DNA of 64,000 nt from Lagierella massiliensis (GCA_030532135.1 JAUNLT010000002.1:117779-181778); one strand, 5' to 3'. Positions 1 through 9,340 are shown, counted from the stretch's first letter. A program made the numbers and translations. Notes: generated from the sequence alone by a model not told the origin.

Positions 1-2
1 AA

Positions 3-590
3 CATAGAATAACAGATCAACATCTTACAATACACATAGACAGGGAAGATAAATTCGAATCTGTCTGGTCTAAATCTTGCCAAAAAGATATTTTAGATTG
101 TCTTCTTACGGTTCCAGACGGAGTTTTATACATGGACCCATCCTTTAAAGGACTTGTTCAAACGAGTATCTCCAATGATATCTTAAGGCAAAAAGACGAT
201 GAAATCTCACTTGTTGCATTACTTAGGTCTACTGTGACTTCATCTCTTGATGAATTTAGATATAAATATGAAGTGATAGTAAATAATCACGGATTTGAAC
301 TTAGTGATGATGGAGGTTACCCTGTTTGGGAATACAATCCAGATTCTAAACTTCAAAAAATTGCCACAAGTGTTTACAATGAAATGTATAATGAACAACC
401 AAATGTGCATACTGTACATTGTGGACTAGAATGTGGAATTTTAAAACAGATTCTAAAAAATACAGATATGATAAGTTTTGGACCCACAATGCACGATGTC
501 CACACCACAAAAGAAAGAGTAAGTATCGAGTCAATAGGCAAAGTTTGGAATTTTACAAAAAATCTAGTTACAACTTTAAGTAAATCATAG
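3..590 (+). CDS. pepD: aminoacyl-histidine dipeptidase (PepD/M20 family), 3' part
   Basis: The reading frame is already open at the first complete codon (base 3) and ends at TAA 590, so the gene is cut by the window's left edge. The visible residues match the C-terminal part of PepD (cytosol non-specific dipeptidase, Xaa-His dipeptidase), which hydrolyses dipeptides in the cytoplasm with two metal ions. Recognisable pieces are VHCGLECG and SFGPTMHDVHT followed by ERVSIES, typical of the end of the M20 catalytic domain; the His of MHDVH is expected to be a metal ligand. The first in-frame ATG (132) is internal, not the start. A terminator hairpin follows. The call rests on the C-terminal third only. 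Confidence 0.85.
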   Translation, partial: HRITDQHLTIHIDREDKFESVWSKSCQKDILDCLLTVPDGVLYMDPSFKGLVQTSISNDILRQKDDEISLVALLRSTVTSSLDEFRYKYEVIVNNHGFELSDDGGYPVWEYNPDSKLQKIATSVYNEMYNEQPNVHTVHCGLECGILKQILKNTDMISFGPTMHDVHTTKERVSIESIGKVWNFTKNLVTTLSKS

Positions 591-640
591 TTACATTAAA
601 AAACAAATACACTGTATTATAAAAACATTTAATAATCATT

Positions 641-672
641 AAAGAGCCAAATTAAATTACTTGGCTCTTTTT
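641..672. terminator. bidirectional rho-independent terminator
   Basis: The arms AAAGAGCCAA and TTGGCTCTTT are perfect complements around a short AT loop and are followed by a T run on the plus strand, with A residues on the left. It lies between the converging pepD and comF genes and can serve both. Confidence 0.85.
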
Positions 673-686
673 TCAATTCTTATTAA

Positions 687-1346
687 CTATATTCTTCTCT
701 TAAATAGGCTTTCAGGTTTTGCTTTTCCTATTACAATGCAGTCAATATTTTTATATCCAGCTAATTTCAAATTTTTTATACAGTATTCTAATGTATATCC
801 TGATGTCATTATATCGTCTACTAGGAGAATTTTTTTATCTAATAATTCTTCAAATATATTTACTTTAAAAGCTGAAGATAAGTTATTTCTACGCTTCTCC
901 ATATTCAATAAGTGTTGATCTGGAGTATCTTTAATCTTTATTAAAATATCCTTATTATAGGGAACTTTAATTCTATCACTTAAAAATTTACATATTACCT
1001 CACACTGATTAAAGCCTCTTTTTAAAACCTTCTTATTTGTTAGGGGTATTGGAACCAAAATATCGTATTTTAAATTGTATAAATTATAAAAATCTTCTAA
1101 AAGTTTTGCAAAAAGTTTACCGTAATATTTCTTTTCTTTAAATTTAAATTCTCCAATCAAACGTTTAATATGACCACTATAAAGGTATGGACTGTAACAT
1201 GTACAGTCTTCTATAACTCTAAAGTCATAAACCTTCTCAAGACTATTTTGGCAATTTTCACAAATATAGTCCTTAGCATTTTCTTCACGACAGCATAAAC
1301 AGATTCCCTTTGGCAAAAAAATTAAATCCCTTAAGCTAAAGCCCAT
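687..1346 (-). CDS. ComF family protein (phosphoribosyltransferase-like, competence-type)
   Basis: This 219-residue protein has the ComFC layout. An N-terminal double-Cys zinc-ribbon (CLCC near residue 17, then CENC near residue 30) precedes a type I phosphoribosyltransferase domain with the PRPP-binding signature ILLVDDIMTSGYT near residue 175. ComFC-type proteins work with the ComFA helicase in DNA uptake in naturally competent Bacillota, but many non-competent anaerobes also carry one. No comFA neighbour is seen. GGAGA sits just before the ATG, and recD2 lies 9 bp upstream, so the two are probably co-transcribed. Identity to the family is clear; a role in transformation is inference, though a pilus operon is present at 38-45 kb. 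Confidence 0.88.
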   Translation of the reverse strand: MGFSLRDLIFLPKGICLCCREENAKDYICENCQNSLEKVYDFRVIEDCTCYSPYLYSGHIKRLIGEFKFKEKKYYGKLFAKLLEDFYNLYNLKYDILVPIPLTNKKVLKRGFNQCEVICKFLSDRIKVPYNKDILIKIKDTPDQHLLNMEKRRNNLSSAFKVNIFEELLDKKILLVDDIMTSGYTLEYCIKNLKLAGYKNIDCIVIGKAKPESLFKRRI

Positions 1347-1355
1347 GTTTTCTCC

Positions 1356-3584
1356 TTATTCAATTACCCCAGAATAAACATTATAGTATTCTATTATTCT
1401 CTTTTCCAATGTGGAATTTCTATTAATTACGTAAGTATTTTTAATCATATTAGACAGATATCTTCTATCTCCCACCATTACCACGAGTTTCTTAGCTCTT
1501 GTTATAGCGGTATATATTAGGTTTCTAGTCATAAGCATAAAAGGTCCTTGACCCACTGGAATTACCACTACAGGAAATTCACAACCTTGTGACTTGTGTA
1601 TGGTTATGGCATATGCAAGTGAAAGCTGTTCCAGTTCATTATAAGTGTATGTTACAACTTTTTCATTGTCGAATATAACTTCAAGCTTGTCATAGTAATT
1701 GTCCACCTTTGAGATAATCCCAAAATCACCATTAAAAATACCCAAGCTCACTTCTCCATTTTCCAACCTACATTCTTTTTCATAATTGTTCTTTATCTGC
1801 ATAACTTTATCGCCTTCTCTAAAGATTTTTTCACCTTTGATTATTTCTTCAAGTTGAGGCGTTTTTGGATTTAGAACTTCCTGCAAGCTCTCGTTTAATT
1901 CCTTTGTGCCAATATCTGTTTTTTTCATAGGAGTTAGTACTTGAATATCCTGTGTGCTTTCAAAATTATAAAAATCGGGAAGTCTCTTAGAAACAAGTTT
2001 TAGTAAAGTAGCTTTAATATTAGGTCTTTTATTTTCATCTATAAAGTAAAAATCCTTTCCCTTTTCATTTAAAATAGGAAATTCTCCATTATTAATTCTG
2101 TGGGCATTTAATACTATATTACTTTTTTCCCCCTGTCTAAATATTTTATTAAGTCTTATGGTTTTTATAAGCTTTGAATCTATAATGTCTTTTAGTACAT
2201 TTCCTGCACCAACTGACGGAAGTTGATCTGTATCTCCTACAAAGATTAGCTTTGTATCGCTTGAAATACCTTTTAACAGATTTTCTAATAAAATTAAGTC
2301 AATCATAGAAGCTTCATCTATTATTAAAATATCTCCATCCAAAGGATTGTCCACATTATGTTCAAAAATCATTCCTCTTCCTGAATCTACCGGTGTATAT
2401 CCTAAAAGTCTATGAATTGTCTTTGCTTCTACTCCTGAAGTTTCTTCCATTCTCTTAGCTGCTCTTCCCGTAGGTGCTGCAAGTAAAACTTTGAGTTTGT
2501 GCTTTTTATAAATATCTACAATCTTTTTTACAATGGTGGTCTTACCCGTTCCAGGACCTCCTGTAATTACAAGAATATTTTCAGTACAAGCATATTTAAT
2601 AGCATCTATCTGCTGTTTATCATAAGTTATTTCTTCGTTTTTTAAGATTTCCCGTTCTTCCATTTCCCAATTTATTCCTGTAAATATCTTATCGTTATTA
2701 AGAAGTCTTCCAAAAGCTTCCCCCACCTTTAGTTCTGAACTATACAATTCAGGACTATAGATGATTTTTTTATCCTTATATTCATCTAAGACTAAAACTC
2801 CTTCAATAACTGCATAACTTAAATGTTTTTCAACTTCTTCATTTGACAAATCTAAAAGAGCTCCTACATTTTCAATAGTTAAATCATATGGCATGTAACA
2901 ATGTCCGTTTGTCACCGCCTCATTGTTTAGATAGTAAGAAAAGCAAGCTTTAACTCTAAATGGTGAGTCTTTTTTTATGTCCGTCTTTAGTGCAATTTCA
3001 TCCGCCCTCTTAAAACCTATTCCCCAAATATCATTTATTAAAGAATATGGATTTTTTTTAATCCTCTCAACAGTTTCATCCTTATACTCTCTTATTATTC
3101 TTTGAGCCTGTGTAGAAGTGATACCTAAGCTTTGAAGATATATTACCGTATCTTGAACTTCCTTTTGTTCATTAATAGCATTTTCAATTTCTTCAAATTT
3201 TTTCTTACCTATTCCGGGAACTTCTAAAAGCCTTGATGGAGTTTCATTTATAATACTTAGAGTATCTTCTCCAAACCTATCTACGATGCGTTTTGCCATG
3301 ACCTTGCCCACATGAGGAAAAATTCCCGATGACAAATACTTTATAATGGAAACTTTGGACTTTCCCTGATTTACTTTATATTCTTCAATATTAATTTGTT
3401 CGCCGTATTTATCGTGATAAATAAAATCTCCAGAGATTTTAAGTCCGTCCCCTACTTTAATATCTTTTATGTAACCGACAGCCGTTATATCTCCATCTTC
3501 CGTCTTTAGTTTAAGAACCGTATAGTTATTTATTTTATTGTTAAAGATAATATTTTCTACTACGCCTTCAAATTCCATAAACAT
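1356..3584 (-). CDS. recD2: RecD2-type ATP-dependent DNA helicase
   Basis: At 742 residues this has the length of RecD2, the 5'-3' superfamily 1B helicase of bacteria without RecBCD. An N-terminal OB/HhH region (residues about 1-230, with VPGIGKKKFEEIE as helix-hairpin-helix) precedes the motor core. Walker A is GGPGTGKTT near residue 343, Walker B is ILIIDEAS, GDTDQLPSVG is motif III, and AYAITIHKSQGCEF is motif V. RecD2 is linked to replication-fork and mismatch repair. Two starts are possible: ATG 3584, or the ATG two codons on, which is better spaced from the GATGGG purine stretch. It follows murA's terminator by a few bases and runs on toward comF. Confidence 0.94.
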   Translation of the reverse strand: MFMEFEGVVENIIFNNKINNYTVLKLKTEDGDITAVGYIKDIKVGDGLKISGDFIYHDKYGEQINIEEYKVNQGKSKVSIIKYLSSGIFPHVGKVMAKRIVDRFGEDTLSIINETPSRLLEVPGIGKKKFEEIENAINEQKEVQDTVIYLQSLGITSTQAQRIIREYKDETVERIKKNPYSLINDIWGIGFKRADEIALKTDIKKDSPFRVKACFSYYLNNEAVTNGHCYMPYDLTIENVGALLDLSNEEVEKHLSYAVIEGVLVLDEYKDKKIIYSPELYSSELKVGEAFGRLLNNDKIFTGINWEMEEREILKNEEITYDKQQIDAIKYACTENILVITGGPGTGKTTIVKKIVDIYKKHKLKVLLAAPTGRAAKRMEETSGVEAKTIHRLLGYTPVDSGRGMIFEHNVDNPLDGDILIIDEASMIDLILLENLLKGISSDTKLIFVGDTDQLPSVGAGNVLKDIIDSKLIKTIRLNKIFRQGEKSNIVLNAHRINNGEFPILNEKGKDFYFIDENKRPNIKATLLKLVSKRLPDFYNFESTQDIQVLTPMKKTDIGTKELNESLQEVLNPKTPQLEEIIKGEKIFREGDKVMQIKNNYEKECRLENGEVSLGIFNGDFGIISKVDNYYDKLEVIFDNEKVVTYTYNELEQLSLAYAITIHKSQGCEFPVVVIPVGQGPFMLMTRNLIYTAITRAKKLVVMVGDRRYLSNMIKNTYVINRNSTLEKRIIEYYNVYSGVIE

Positions 3585-3592
3585 CCCATCTT

Positions 3593-3614
3593 AAAAAAGC
3601 GGGGATAACCCCGC
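3593..3614 (-). terminator. rho-independent terminator of murA
   Basis: On the minus strand GCGGGG-TTAT-CCCCGC is followed directly by six T residues. It starts at the murA stop codon and lies just before the recD2 start, so recD2 is probably expressed from read-through or its own promoter. Confidence 0.9.
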
Positions 3615-4880
3615 CTAATCATCAATACTTTCTATTTTAGCTCCTAATTTCTTTAGTTTTCCAACAATATCGTCATATCCTCTGTATATATGTTGTACTT
3701 GAGAAATATAAGTCTTTCCTTCAGCTGCAAGACCTGCAAGTATTAGTGCAGCCCCTGCTCTTAAATCAGTTGCATTCACCTGAGCTCCCTTTAATTTAGG
3801 AACCCCTGCAATTCTCGCCTCTCTAGCATCAGTTGCAATAATTGCTCCCATCTTTAAAAGCTCATCCACATGCATAAACCTATTTTCAAAAACCGTTTCT
3901 GTTACCATGGATTGACCTTCTGCAACGGTTAAAAGAGCCATAAACTGTGCCTGTGCATCTGTAGGAAATCCTGGATATGGTAAAGTCTTTATATCAGTTC
4001 CAATAAGTTTTTCTCCACCTATAACCCTTATTACATCCTTATCTTCGTTTACATAAACTCTACAGCCTACTTCTTTTAGCTTCGCAATAATAGGCATAAC
4101 ATGACTTGGTATACAATTTTCTACAGTAATATCTCCCTTTGTAATAGCTGCAGCTATCATATATGTGGAGGCTTCAATTCTGTCAGGAATAATTGCATGT
4201 TGTCCTCCACCAAGTTTTTCTACACCTTTAATTCTTATGGCTGAAGTACCTGCCCCTTTTATATTTGCTCCTAATTTATTTAAGAAATTGGCAAGGTCTA
4301 CAATCTCAGGTTCTTTAGCTGCATTTTCAATTACAGTTTCACCTTTTGCCAAAGTTGCTGCCATCATAATATTTTGAGTAGCTCCAACAGAAGGAAAATC
4401 TATATATATAGTATCTCCTGTTAACCCATCCTTAGAAACCGCTTCTATACTGTCAGCACTCTCATTTATAGTTGCACCTAGTGCTTTAAAACCTTTTAAA
4501 TGTAAATCTATAGGTCTTTTACCAATTGCACATCCCCCAGGTAAATAAGTCATGGTTTCTCCTTTTCTTGCCAGTAATGGCCCCATAACTAAGAAGGACG
4601 CTCTCATTCTATTCATTAATTCTCTTTCCGCAATATGACCTGTTAATTGGGAAGAGTCTATCTTAACAGTATTTTCATCCAAATATGAAACTTTAGATCC
4701 TAATGACTCTAAAACTTTTAATATTACACTTATATCACTTAACTTTGGTACATTCTCCAAAACAATAGGTTCTGTTCCTAATAAAGAAGCAGCAATTATA
4801 GGTAGAGCAGCATTTTTTGCTCCATCTACCTTGACATTTCCGGATAATGGACCACTATTACTTATAACTATTCTTTCCAC
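3615..4880 (-). CDS. murA: UDP-N-acetylglucosamine 1-carboxyvinyltransferase
   Basis: MurA transfers enolpyruvate from PEP to UDP-GlcNAc, the first committed step of peptidoglycan synthesis, in the cytoplasm. The 421-residue length is standard. The substrate-binding Lys22-Asn23 pair sits in VDGAKNAALP, and the catalytic, fosfomycin-sensitive Cys is Cys117 in LPGGCAIGKRPIDLH. The repeated EPSP-synthase-like inside-out barrel motifs run to the end. The start codon is GTG at 4880 with GGAGG upstream. Gram-positives often have two paralogues (MurAA, MurAB); only one is in the window and I cannot say which. Confidence 0.96.
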   Translation of the reverse strand: MERIVISNSGPLSGNVKVDGAKNAALPIIAASLLGTEPIVLENVPKLSDISVILKVLESLGSKVSYLDENTVKIDSSQLTGHIAERELMNRMRASFLVMGPLLARKGETMTYLPGGCAIGKRPIDLHLKGFKALGATINESADSIEAVSKDGLTGDTIYIDFPSVGATQNIMMAATLAKGETVIENAAKEPEIVDLANFLNKLGANIKGAGTSAIRIKGVEKLGGGQHAIIPDRIEASTYMIAAAITKGDITVENCIPSHVMPIIAKLKEVGCRVYVNEDKDVIRVIGGEKLIGTDIKTLPYPGFPTDAQAQFMALLTVAEGQSMVTETVFENRFMHVDELLKMGAIIATDAREARIAGVPKLKGAQVNATDLRAGAALILAGLAAEGKTYISQVQHIYRGYDDIVGKLKKLGAKIESIDD

Positions 4881-5081
4881 GATACCTCCATAAACTTTCT
4901 ATCTTATTACAATATTATATCATAAAGGTTGATTTTAAGCATTTTAAAAGACTTTTGCATCAATTTATACTACTAGATATTATATCCTTATACAAATAAA
5001 TTAAACTTAAATTTTCCATTTTCCTATTCTATCATAAAATATTAAAATTTTTACAATAAACAATATTAAATCTCCAATATC

Positions 5082-5090
5082 TGATATAAT
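5082..5090 (+). promoter_or_regulatory. extended -10 promoter upstream of the ECF S-component gene
   Basis: TGATATAAT is a perfect TGn-TATAAT extended -10 element about 50 bp before the ATG at 5142. No good -35 is present at the usual distance, as is common for extended -10 promoters. The rest of the 4881-5141 intergenic region is AT-rich and shows no riboswitch that I can recognise. Confidence 0.55.
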
Positions 5091-5141
5091 AATTATGGTT
5101 TATTTTAAATAAAATTGAAAAAATATTATTAGGAGGATAAA

Positions 5142-5723
5142 ATGAAAAATCTTTCTACAAGAGATTTAACTATCTTAGCCTTACTATCAGCCATAACCAT
5201 AGTATTTGGACTTACCCCTCTAGGATACATACCACTTGGGCTAATAAGAATAACTACACTTCACATACCAACAATTATCGGTGCAATCATTTGTGGTCCC
5301 TTAATTGGTGGACTTGTAGGGCTTGTATTTGGCTTGTTTTCTCTATTTACAAACTTAACAGCACCTACTTCCCTACTGTACTTTATGTTTATAAATCCAC
5401 TTGTTTCAGTAGTTCCTAGGGTTTTAATAGGCGTTTTAACAGGACTATTATTTAGAAAATTGGACCTTAAATTCAAAGACAATTTTTTTATTCCTTTTAT
5501 TGTCGGAGCTTGTGGTGCTATTATCAATACTGTATTTGTACTTGGAACTGGATATATAATATATGGACAAAAGATTGCAGAAATTTATAAAGTTTCCAAT
5601 TCCGGCAAAATTCTAATTGGGATTGCCGCATCAAATCTACCTTTGGAAATGTTAGCTACAAGTGTAATTGTAGGTTTTGTGATTAAACCACTTAAAAAAT
5701 CTCTAATAAAAACTAGAAAATAA
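5142..5723 (+). CDS. ECF transporter S component (substrate-binding membrane subunit)
   Basis: The protein is 193 residues long and nearly all membrane, with about six TM segments. It has the S-component look: an N-terminal STRDLTILALLSAI helix, then LHIPTIIGAIICGPLIGG and VFGLFS, then the PRVLIG helix. S components capture a vitamin or similar micronutrient outside the cell and dock to the shared EcfA/A'/T energising module, which is not encoded nearby. The substrate cannot be told from sequence alone; this branch is often annotated as pantothenate- or folate-type. GGAGG lies 7 bp before the ATG. It is monocistronic, with its own promoter and terminator. Confidence 0.85.
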   Translation: MKNLSTRDLTILALLSAITIVFGLTPLGYIPLGLIRITTLHIPTIIGAIICGPLIGGLVGLVFGLFSLFTNLTAPTSLLYFMFINPLVSVVPRVLIGVLTGLLFRKLDLKFKDNFFIPFIVGACGAIINTVFVLGTGYIIYGQKIAEIYKVSNSGKILIGIAASNLPLEMLATSVIVGFVIKPLKKSLIKTRK

Positions 5724-5725
5724 TT

Positions 5726-5748
5726 GAGGCTATACGCCTCTTTTTTTT
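5726..5748 (+). terminator. rho-independent terminator
   Basis: GAGGC-TATAC-GCCTC is followed by eight T residues directly after the S-component stop codon. Confidence 0.92.
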
Positions 5749-5787
5749 ATTTACTTAAACCAATTTACCTTTTTATATTATATGAAT

Positions 5788-5816
5788 TTGATAACTATGT
5801 GCTACTGTGATATATT
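5788..5816 (+). promoter_or_regulatory. sigma-A promoter of the symporter-acetamidase pair
   Basis: TTGATA (5788-5793), a 17-bp spacer and TATATT (5811-5816), with TG one base before the -10, form a strong promoter. The leader of roughly 55 bases carries a small hairpin closed by a C(UUCG)G tetraloop at about 5840-5856, then AGGAG before the ATG. Confidence 0.7.
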
Positions 5817-5878
5817 GAATTAAAGCGAAGCTGTAACTGAGGTCTTCGGATCTTAAATATAAAAAAAGGAGTAATTGA

Positions 5879-7081
5879 ATGAGTAAGAAAAACGGTTTCA
5901 AACTTGGACTATTGTCCAAATTGATTATCGGAGTTATTTGTGGGATTATTATCGGTATAATCGCACCTACGATAGTCATGCGTGGGATTAACACATTAGT
6001 AGGGATATTTAGTAACTATCTAAACTTTATCGTACCAATGATAATACTTGCATTTGTAGTTACAGGAATTTCTGATTTAGGTTCTGGTTCAGGAAAAATA
6101 TTAGGTTTTTCCGTCTTCGTATCTTATGGTTCCACAATTCTTTGGGGCTTTATAGCTTATTTCCTTTCCATGGCTATATTCCCAAGGGTTCTAGATCTTT
6201 CAGGAACAGCTTCAGTAAATGATATGGCAGAAATAGAACCTTTCTTTGTCATCGAAATGCCACCTCTTGCCAATATAACTTCAATTTTAATACTGGCATT
6301 TATTTTAGGAATTGGTATTTCCATGTTAAAAACAGAAAAGATTAAAGGAATTTTTTCAGAATTTCACAAGATTATCAATATGATCTTAGAAAAGTCTATT
6401 ATTCCATTTTTGCCTTGGTATATTGCAGGAATTTTTGCTCAACTTGCCTTTACTGGCAATATCCAAGAAATACTAAAATCCTATGGATTTGTATTTATAG
6501 CTGTTGTACTATTCCAAATAGTTGCAAATATTTTGGAATATGTAATAGCTAAAATTTACAACAAAGACGCTCCAAGCATACCACAGTTTATTAAAAATCA
6601 AATTCCATCCTGGTTAACTGCTGTGGGAACTCAATCTTCTGCCGCTACCATTCCCATAACTTTACAAACCGCTGAGAAAAACGGTACATCAAAGGAAATT
6701 AGAGACTTTTTTATACCTCTTTCTGCTACAATACACTTTCCTGGAAGTTCAATTGCAATCATGATGTTTGCAACAGCAGTTATGTTAATGGACAATATGA
6801 ACCCTTCTTTTGGATCCATTGTAATTTTTATCCTTTTAATGGGTGTTACAATGGTTGCAGCTCCAGGAGTTCCCGGTGGAGCGATAATGGCAGCTCTTGG
6901 ATTATTAGGAGCTCATTTAGGTTTTAGTGACACCCAAAGTACACTAATGATTGCTCTTTACTTAGCTCAGGATAGTTTTGGAACTGCTTGTTCTGTTTCA
7001 GGAAACTGTGCTCTTGTTACCATTGTTGATAAGAAAGCTTTAGAATTGGAGGCAAAAGATGCAAAAAGTAAAATCAGATAA
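5879..7081 (+). CDS. DAACS-type (GltP/DctA-like) symporter with altered substrate and sodium sites
   Basis: This 400-residue membrane protein keeps the dicarboxylate/amino acid:cation symporter fold: the first HP loop region has SSAATIP, and the two C-terminal motifs align with the GltPh NMDGT loop and TM8. Several key residues differ. NMDGT is replaced by HFPGS (His286-Ser290). In TM8, Asp365 keeps the Asp394 position and Thr369 keeps Thr398, but the Arg397 position is Gly368, Asn401 is Ser372 and Asp405 is Asn376. Loss of the Arg argues against an acidic substrate and suggests different ion coupling. It overlaps the acetamidase by 23 bp, so the likely cargo is an amide, its acid product or a neutral compound (inference). 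Confidence 0.85.
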   Translation: MSKKNGFKLGLLSKLIIGVICGIIIGIIAPTIVMRGINTLVGIFSNYLNFIVPMIILAFVVTGISDLGSGSGKILGFSVFVSYGSTILWGFIAYFLSMAIFPRVLDLSGTASVNDMAEIEPFFVIEMPPLANITSILILAFILGIGISMLKTEKIKGIFSEFHKIINMILEKSIIPFLPWYIAGIFAQLAFTGNIQEILKSYGFVFIAVVLFQIVANILEYVIAKIYNKDAPSIPQFIKNQIPSWLTAVGTQSSAATIPITLQTAEKNGTSKEIRDFFIPLSATIHFPGSSIAIMMFATAVMLMDNMNPSFGSIVIFILLMGVTMVAAPGVPGGAIMAALGLLGAHLGFSDTQSTLMIALYLAQDSFGTACSVSGNCALVTIVDKKALELEAKDAKSKIR

Positions 7082-7967
7082 AGTAATTTATACATTCAAA
7101 ACCGATTTAAAAGAAGTAGCTACAGTAAAAGAACACGAAGAATTTATAGTTGAAACAAACGACTGTTTCTATCAGCAAATACAAAGAGAAGATCAAGTTA
7201 TTGAAGAAATAGACCAGTCTTCATTAAATCCTGCTACAGGACCTATCTATGTAGAAGGAGCTCAAAAGGGAGATTTATTAAAAGTAAATATAAAGAAAAT
7301 AGAAGTTTCTGAAAAAGGTTGCTCCCTTGCTATTCCTGGATTTGGTGTTCTTGGAGATAAAAAAATGAAAGCAACTACAAAAGTAATTGAAGTTTTCAAC
7401 TCTTTAGCTCATTTTTCAGAAGACATTAAAATTCCTATAAAACCTATGATAGGAGTAATAGGTGTTGCCCCTTTTGAAGAGGACGGATCTCACAATACGG
7501 ATACACCTTTTAAACATGGTGGAAATATGGACACTACAGAAATAGGTGAAAACACAACTCTTTATTTTCCTGTTGCAGTTGACGGAGCAATGCTTGCACT
7601 AGGAGACTTACACGCTGTTATGGGTGATGGTGAAGTTAGTGGAACAGGTCTTGAAATTCCTGGTGAGGTAACTTTAGAAGTTGAAGTAATTAAAAACAAA
7701 ACTTTTAACTGGCCTATTTTAGAAACTAAAGATGAAATAATTGTACTTTCAAGTGGTGATAGTATGGAACAAGCCACTAAATACGCTCTAGAGAGTATTA
7801 TAGATATATTAAAAAACTCCTTGAATATATCTTGGGAAGAAAGTTATATACTATCTAGTTTGGCTGTAGATTTGAGAATTTCTCAATTAGTAGATCCAAA
7901 AATTACAATACGATCTGCTATTTCAAAGGAAATTCTTTCAATTGATAAGGTTATAGAAAATTTATAA
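7059..7967 (+). CDS. acetamidase/formamidase family protein
   Basis: The 302-residue protein matches the FmdA/AmdA family, which hydrolyses short amides such as formamide or acetamide to the acid and ammonia. Family marks are NPATGPIYVEGAQKGD near residue 57, a central HGGNMDTTEIGE stretch, VDGAMLALGDLHAVMGDGE near residue 175, and GLEIPGEVTLEVEV after it. The gene starts inside the end of the symporter gene, with GGAGG 7 bp before its ATG, so translation is coupled. Uptake followed by hydrolysis of a small amide for nitrogen is the natural reading; the precise substrate is unknown. Confidence 0.9.
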   Translation: MQKVKSDKVIYTFKTDLKEVATVKEHEEFIVETNDCFYQQIQREDQVIEEIDQSSLNPATGPIYVEGAQKGDLLKVNIKKIEVSEKGCSLAIPGFGVLGDKKMKATTKVIEVFNSLAHFSEDIKIPIKPMIGVIGVAPFEEDGSHNTDTPFKHGGNMDTTEIGENTTLYFPVAVDGAMLALGDLHAVMGDGEVSGTGLEIPGEVTLEVEVIKNKTFNWPILETKDEIIVLSSGDSMEQATKYALESIIDILKNSLNISWEESYILSSLAVDLRISQLVDPKITIRSAISKEILSIDKVIENL

Positions 7968-7978
7968 CTATACAAAGA

Positions 7979-8011
7979 AAATAGGAGGTGTCAAGTTGAC
8001 ACCTCCTATTT
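7979..8011. terminator. bidirectional terminator between convergent genes
   Basis: A 16-bp perfect inverted repeat (AAATAGGAGGTGTCAA and its complement around a single base) separates the acetamidase and aldo/keto reductase stops. The stem includes an AGGAGGTG string that resembles a ribosome site, but no start follows it. Confidence 0.85.
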
Positions 8012-8019
8012 CCTAATAA

Positions 8020-9144
8020 TTACTTTAAATACTCATGTGCATCTCTTAAACCTTTTATAATCTGAAGATTTTGAGGACATATATCTTCACATTTTCCACA
8101 TTCAATACATTCTACTGGAGATACACCATCTTCTAAATATTTTTTATATTGTAATTTACTCTTTTCTTCTTCATTGTACAAATACGCATTATTCCATAAC
8201 CCAAAAACTTTAGGAATATTTATTTCAACAGTACATGGCATACAGTACTCACAAGCTGTACAACCTATTCTTTCTCTCTTTTTATATATTTGTCTTGCTT
8301 TTTCATAAAAAGATTTTTCTTTTTCTGAAAGACTATTAGGTGAAACTTCACTAGCCATTTGTACATTTTCCTCTACTTGAGTATGTGAATTCATTCCACT
8401 TAAAACGGTCATAACATTCTCTAGGCTTAAAGGAAATTTTATAGCTACTTGTGACGGAGATAAACCTTCAAATTCAGCATTTAACTCCTTTACTTCACTT
8501 GGAGGACTTGAAAGTCTTCCGCCTTTTAAAGGCTCCATTACAATTACAGGTATATTTAAACTTGTGGCAAGTTCATACCCTTTTAGCCCCGCCTGATAAT
8601 CTATATCTAAATAGTTTAACTGAATTTGACAAAAATCCCAATTGTAACTTTTTATCATTTCTTCAAATGCACTGTATTCATCATGAAAGCTAAATCCAAT
8701 ATGCTTAACAATTCCCTTTTTCTTAATTTCATCACAGAAATCAAAAACTCCTAATGATACTATCTTTTTAAATCTCTTTAAGTCAAGGGAATGTAAAAGA
8801 TAAAAATCAATGTGGTCAGTCTTTAAATTCTTTAGTTGTCTTTTTAATAAAGTCTCAAAATCTTCTGTTTTTTCTACCATCCAGCAGGGAAGTTTGGTAG
8901 CAAGTTGTACCTTATCCCTTAGGTTATTCTCATGTAAAAAATCTCCTACAAACTTTTCACTGGTTTCCTCGTGGTAAGGATAAGCCGTATCTATGTAGTT
9001 TACTCCTCTACTTATAGCATCTAGTAATAGTTTAGAGGACTCTTCTCTTTTAATCTTTCCGTTATCTCCATCATGGACAGGAAATCTCATACATCCAAAT
9101 CCTAGTCTAGAAACTAAAGTTTTATTTATTTCAAAATATTTCAT
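8020..9144 (-). CDS. aldo/keto reductase with C-terminal ferredoxin domain
   Basis: The 374-residue protein joins an NAD(P)H-type aldo/keto reductase TIM barrel (about 1-270) to a C-terminal 2[4Fe-4S] domain. The barrel shows GFGCMRFP, the catalytic Asp/Tyr stretch YIDTAYPYHEE, the Lys in LATKLP and His in YLLHSL. The iron-sulfur part has CTACEYCMPC near residue 299 and CIECGKCEDICPQ near 345. This fusion is common in anaerobes, where it probably links carbonyl reduction to ferredoxin-level electrons; substrates are unknown. GGAG precedes the ATG. It is a single gene, divergent from nhaC. Confidence 0.92.
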   Translation of the reverse strand: MKYFEINKTLVSRLGFGCMRFPVHDGDNGKIKREESSKLLLDAISRGVNYIDTAYPYHEETSEKFVGDFLHENNLRDKVQLATKLPCWMVEKTEDFETLLKRQLKNLKTDHIDFYLLHSLDLKRFKKIVSLGVFDFCDEIKKKGIVKHIGFSFHDEYSAFEEMIKSYNWDFCQIQLNYLDIDYQAGLKGYELATSLNIPVIVMEPLKGGRLSSPPSEVKELNAEFEGLSPSQVAIKFPLSLENVMTVLSGMNSHTQVEENVQMASEVSPNSLSEKEKSFYEKARQIYKKRERIGCTACEYCMPCTVEINIPKVFGLWNNAYLYNEEEKSKLQYKKYLEDGVSPVECIECGKCEDICPQNLQIIKGLRDAHEYLK

Positions 9145-9311
9145 ATTTATCTCCTTCCTCTTTTATTATTCTAATGAAAATGTTTTAGTTCTATTTTTTA
9201 TGGATTTTATCTCCTATGTATATATTACTACCCTTTTTAATAATAAACAAAATCCTACTTTATATTTTATCTAAATCTAATATACTTCGCTATTATTTAA
9301 CATTTTGCCAT

Positions 9312-9340
9312 TTGACTTTATCGAGTTAACTTAATATAAT
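9312..9340 (+). promoter_or_regulatory. sigma-A promoter of nhaC-iadA
   Basis: TTGACT (9312-9317), a 17-bp spacer and TATAAT (9335-9340) precede the nhaC ATG by about 28 bp. Confidence 0.85.
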
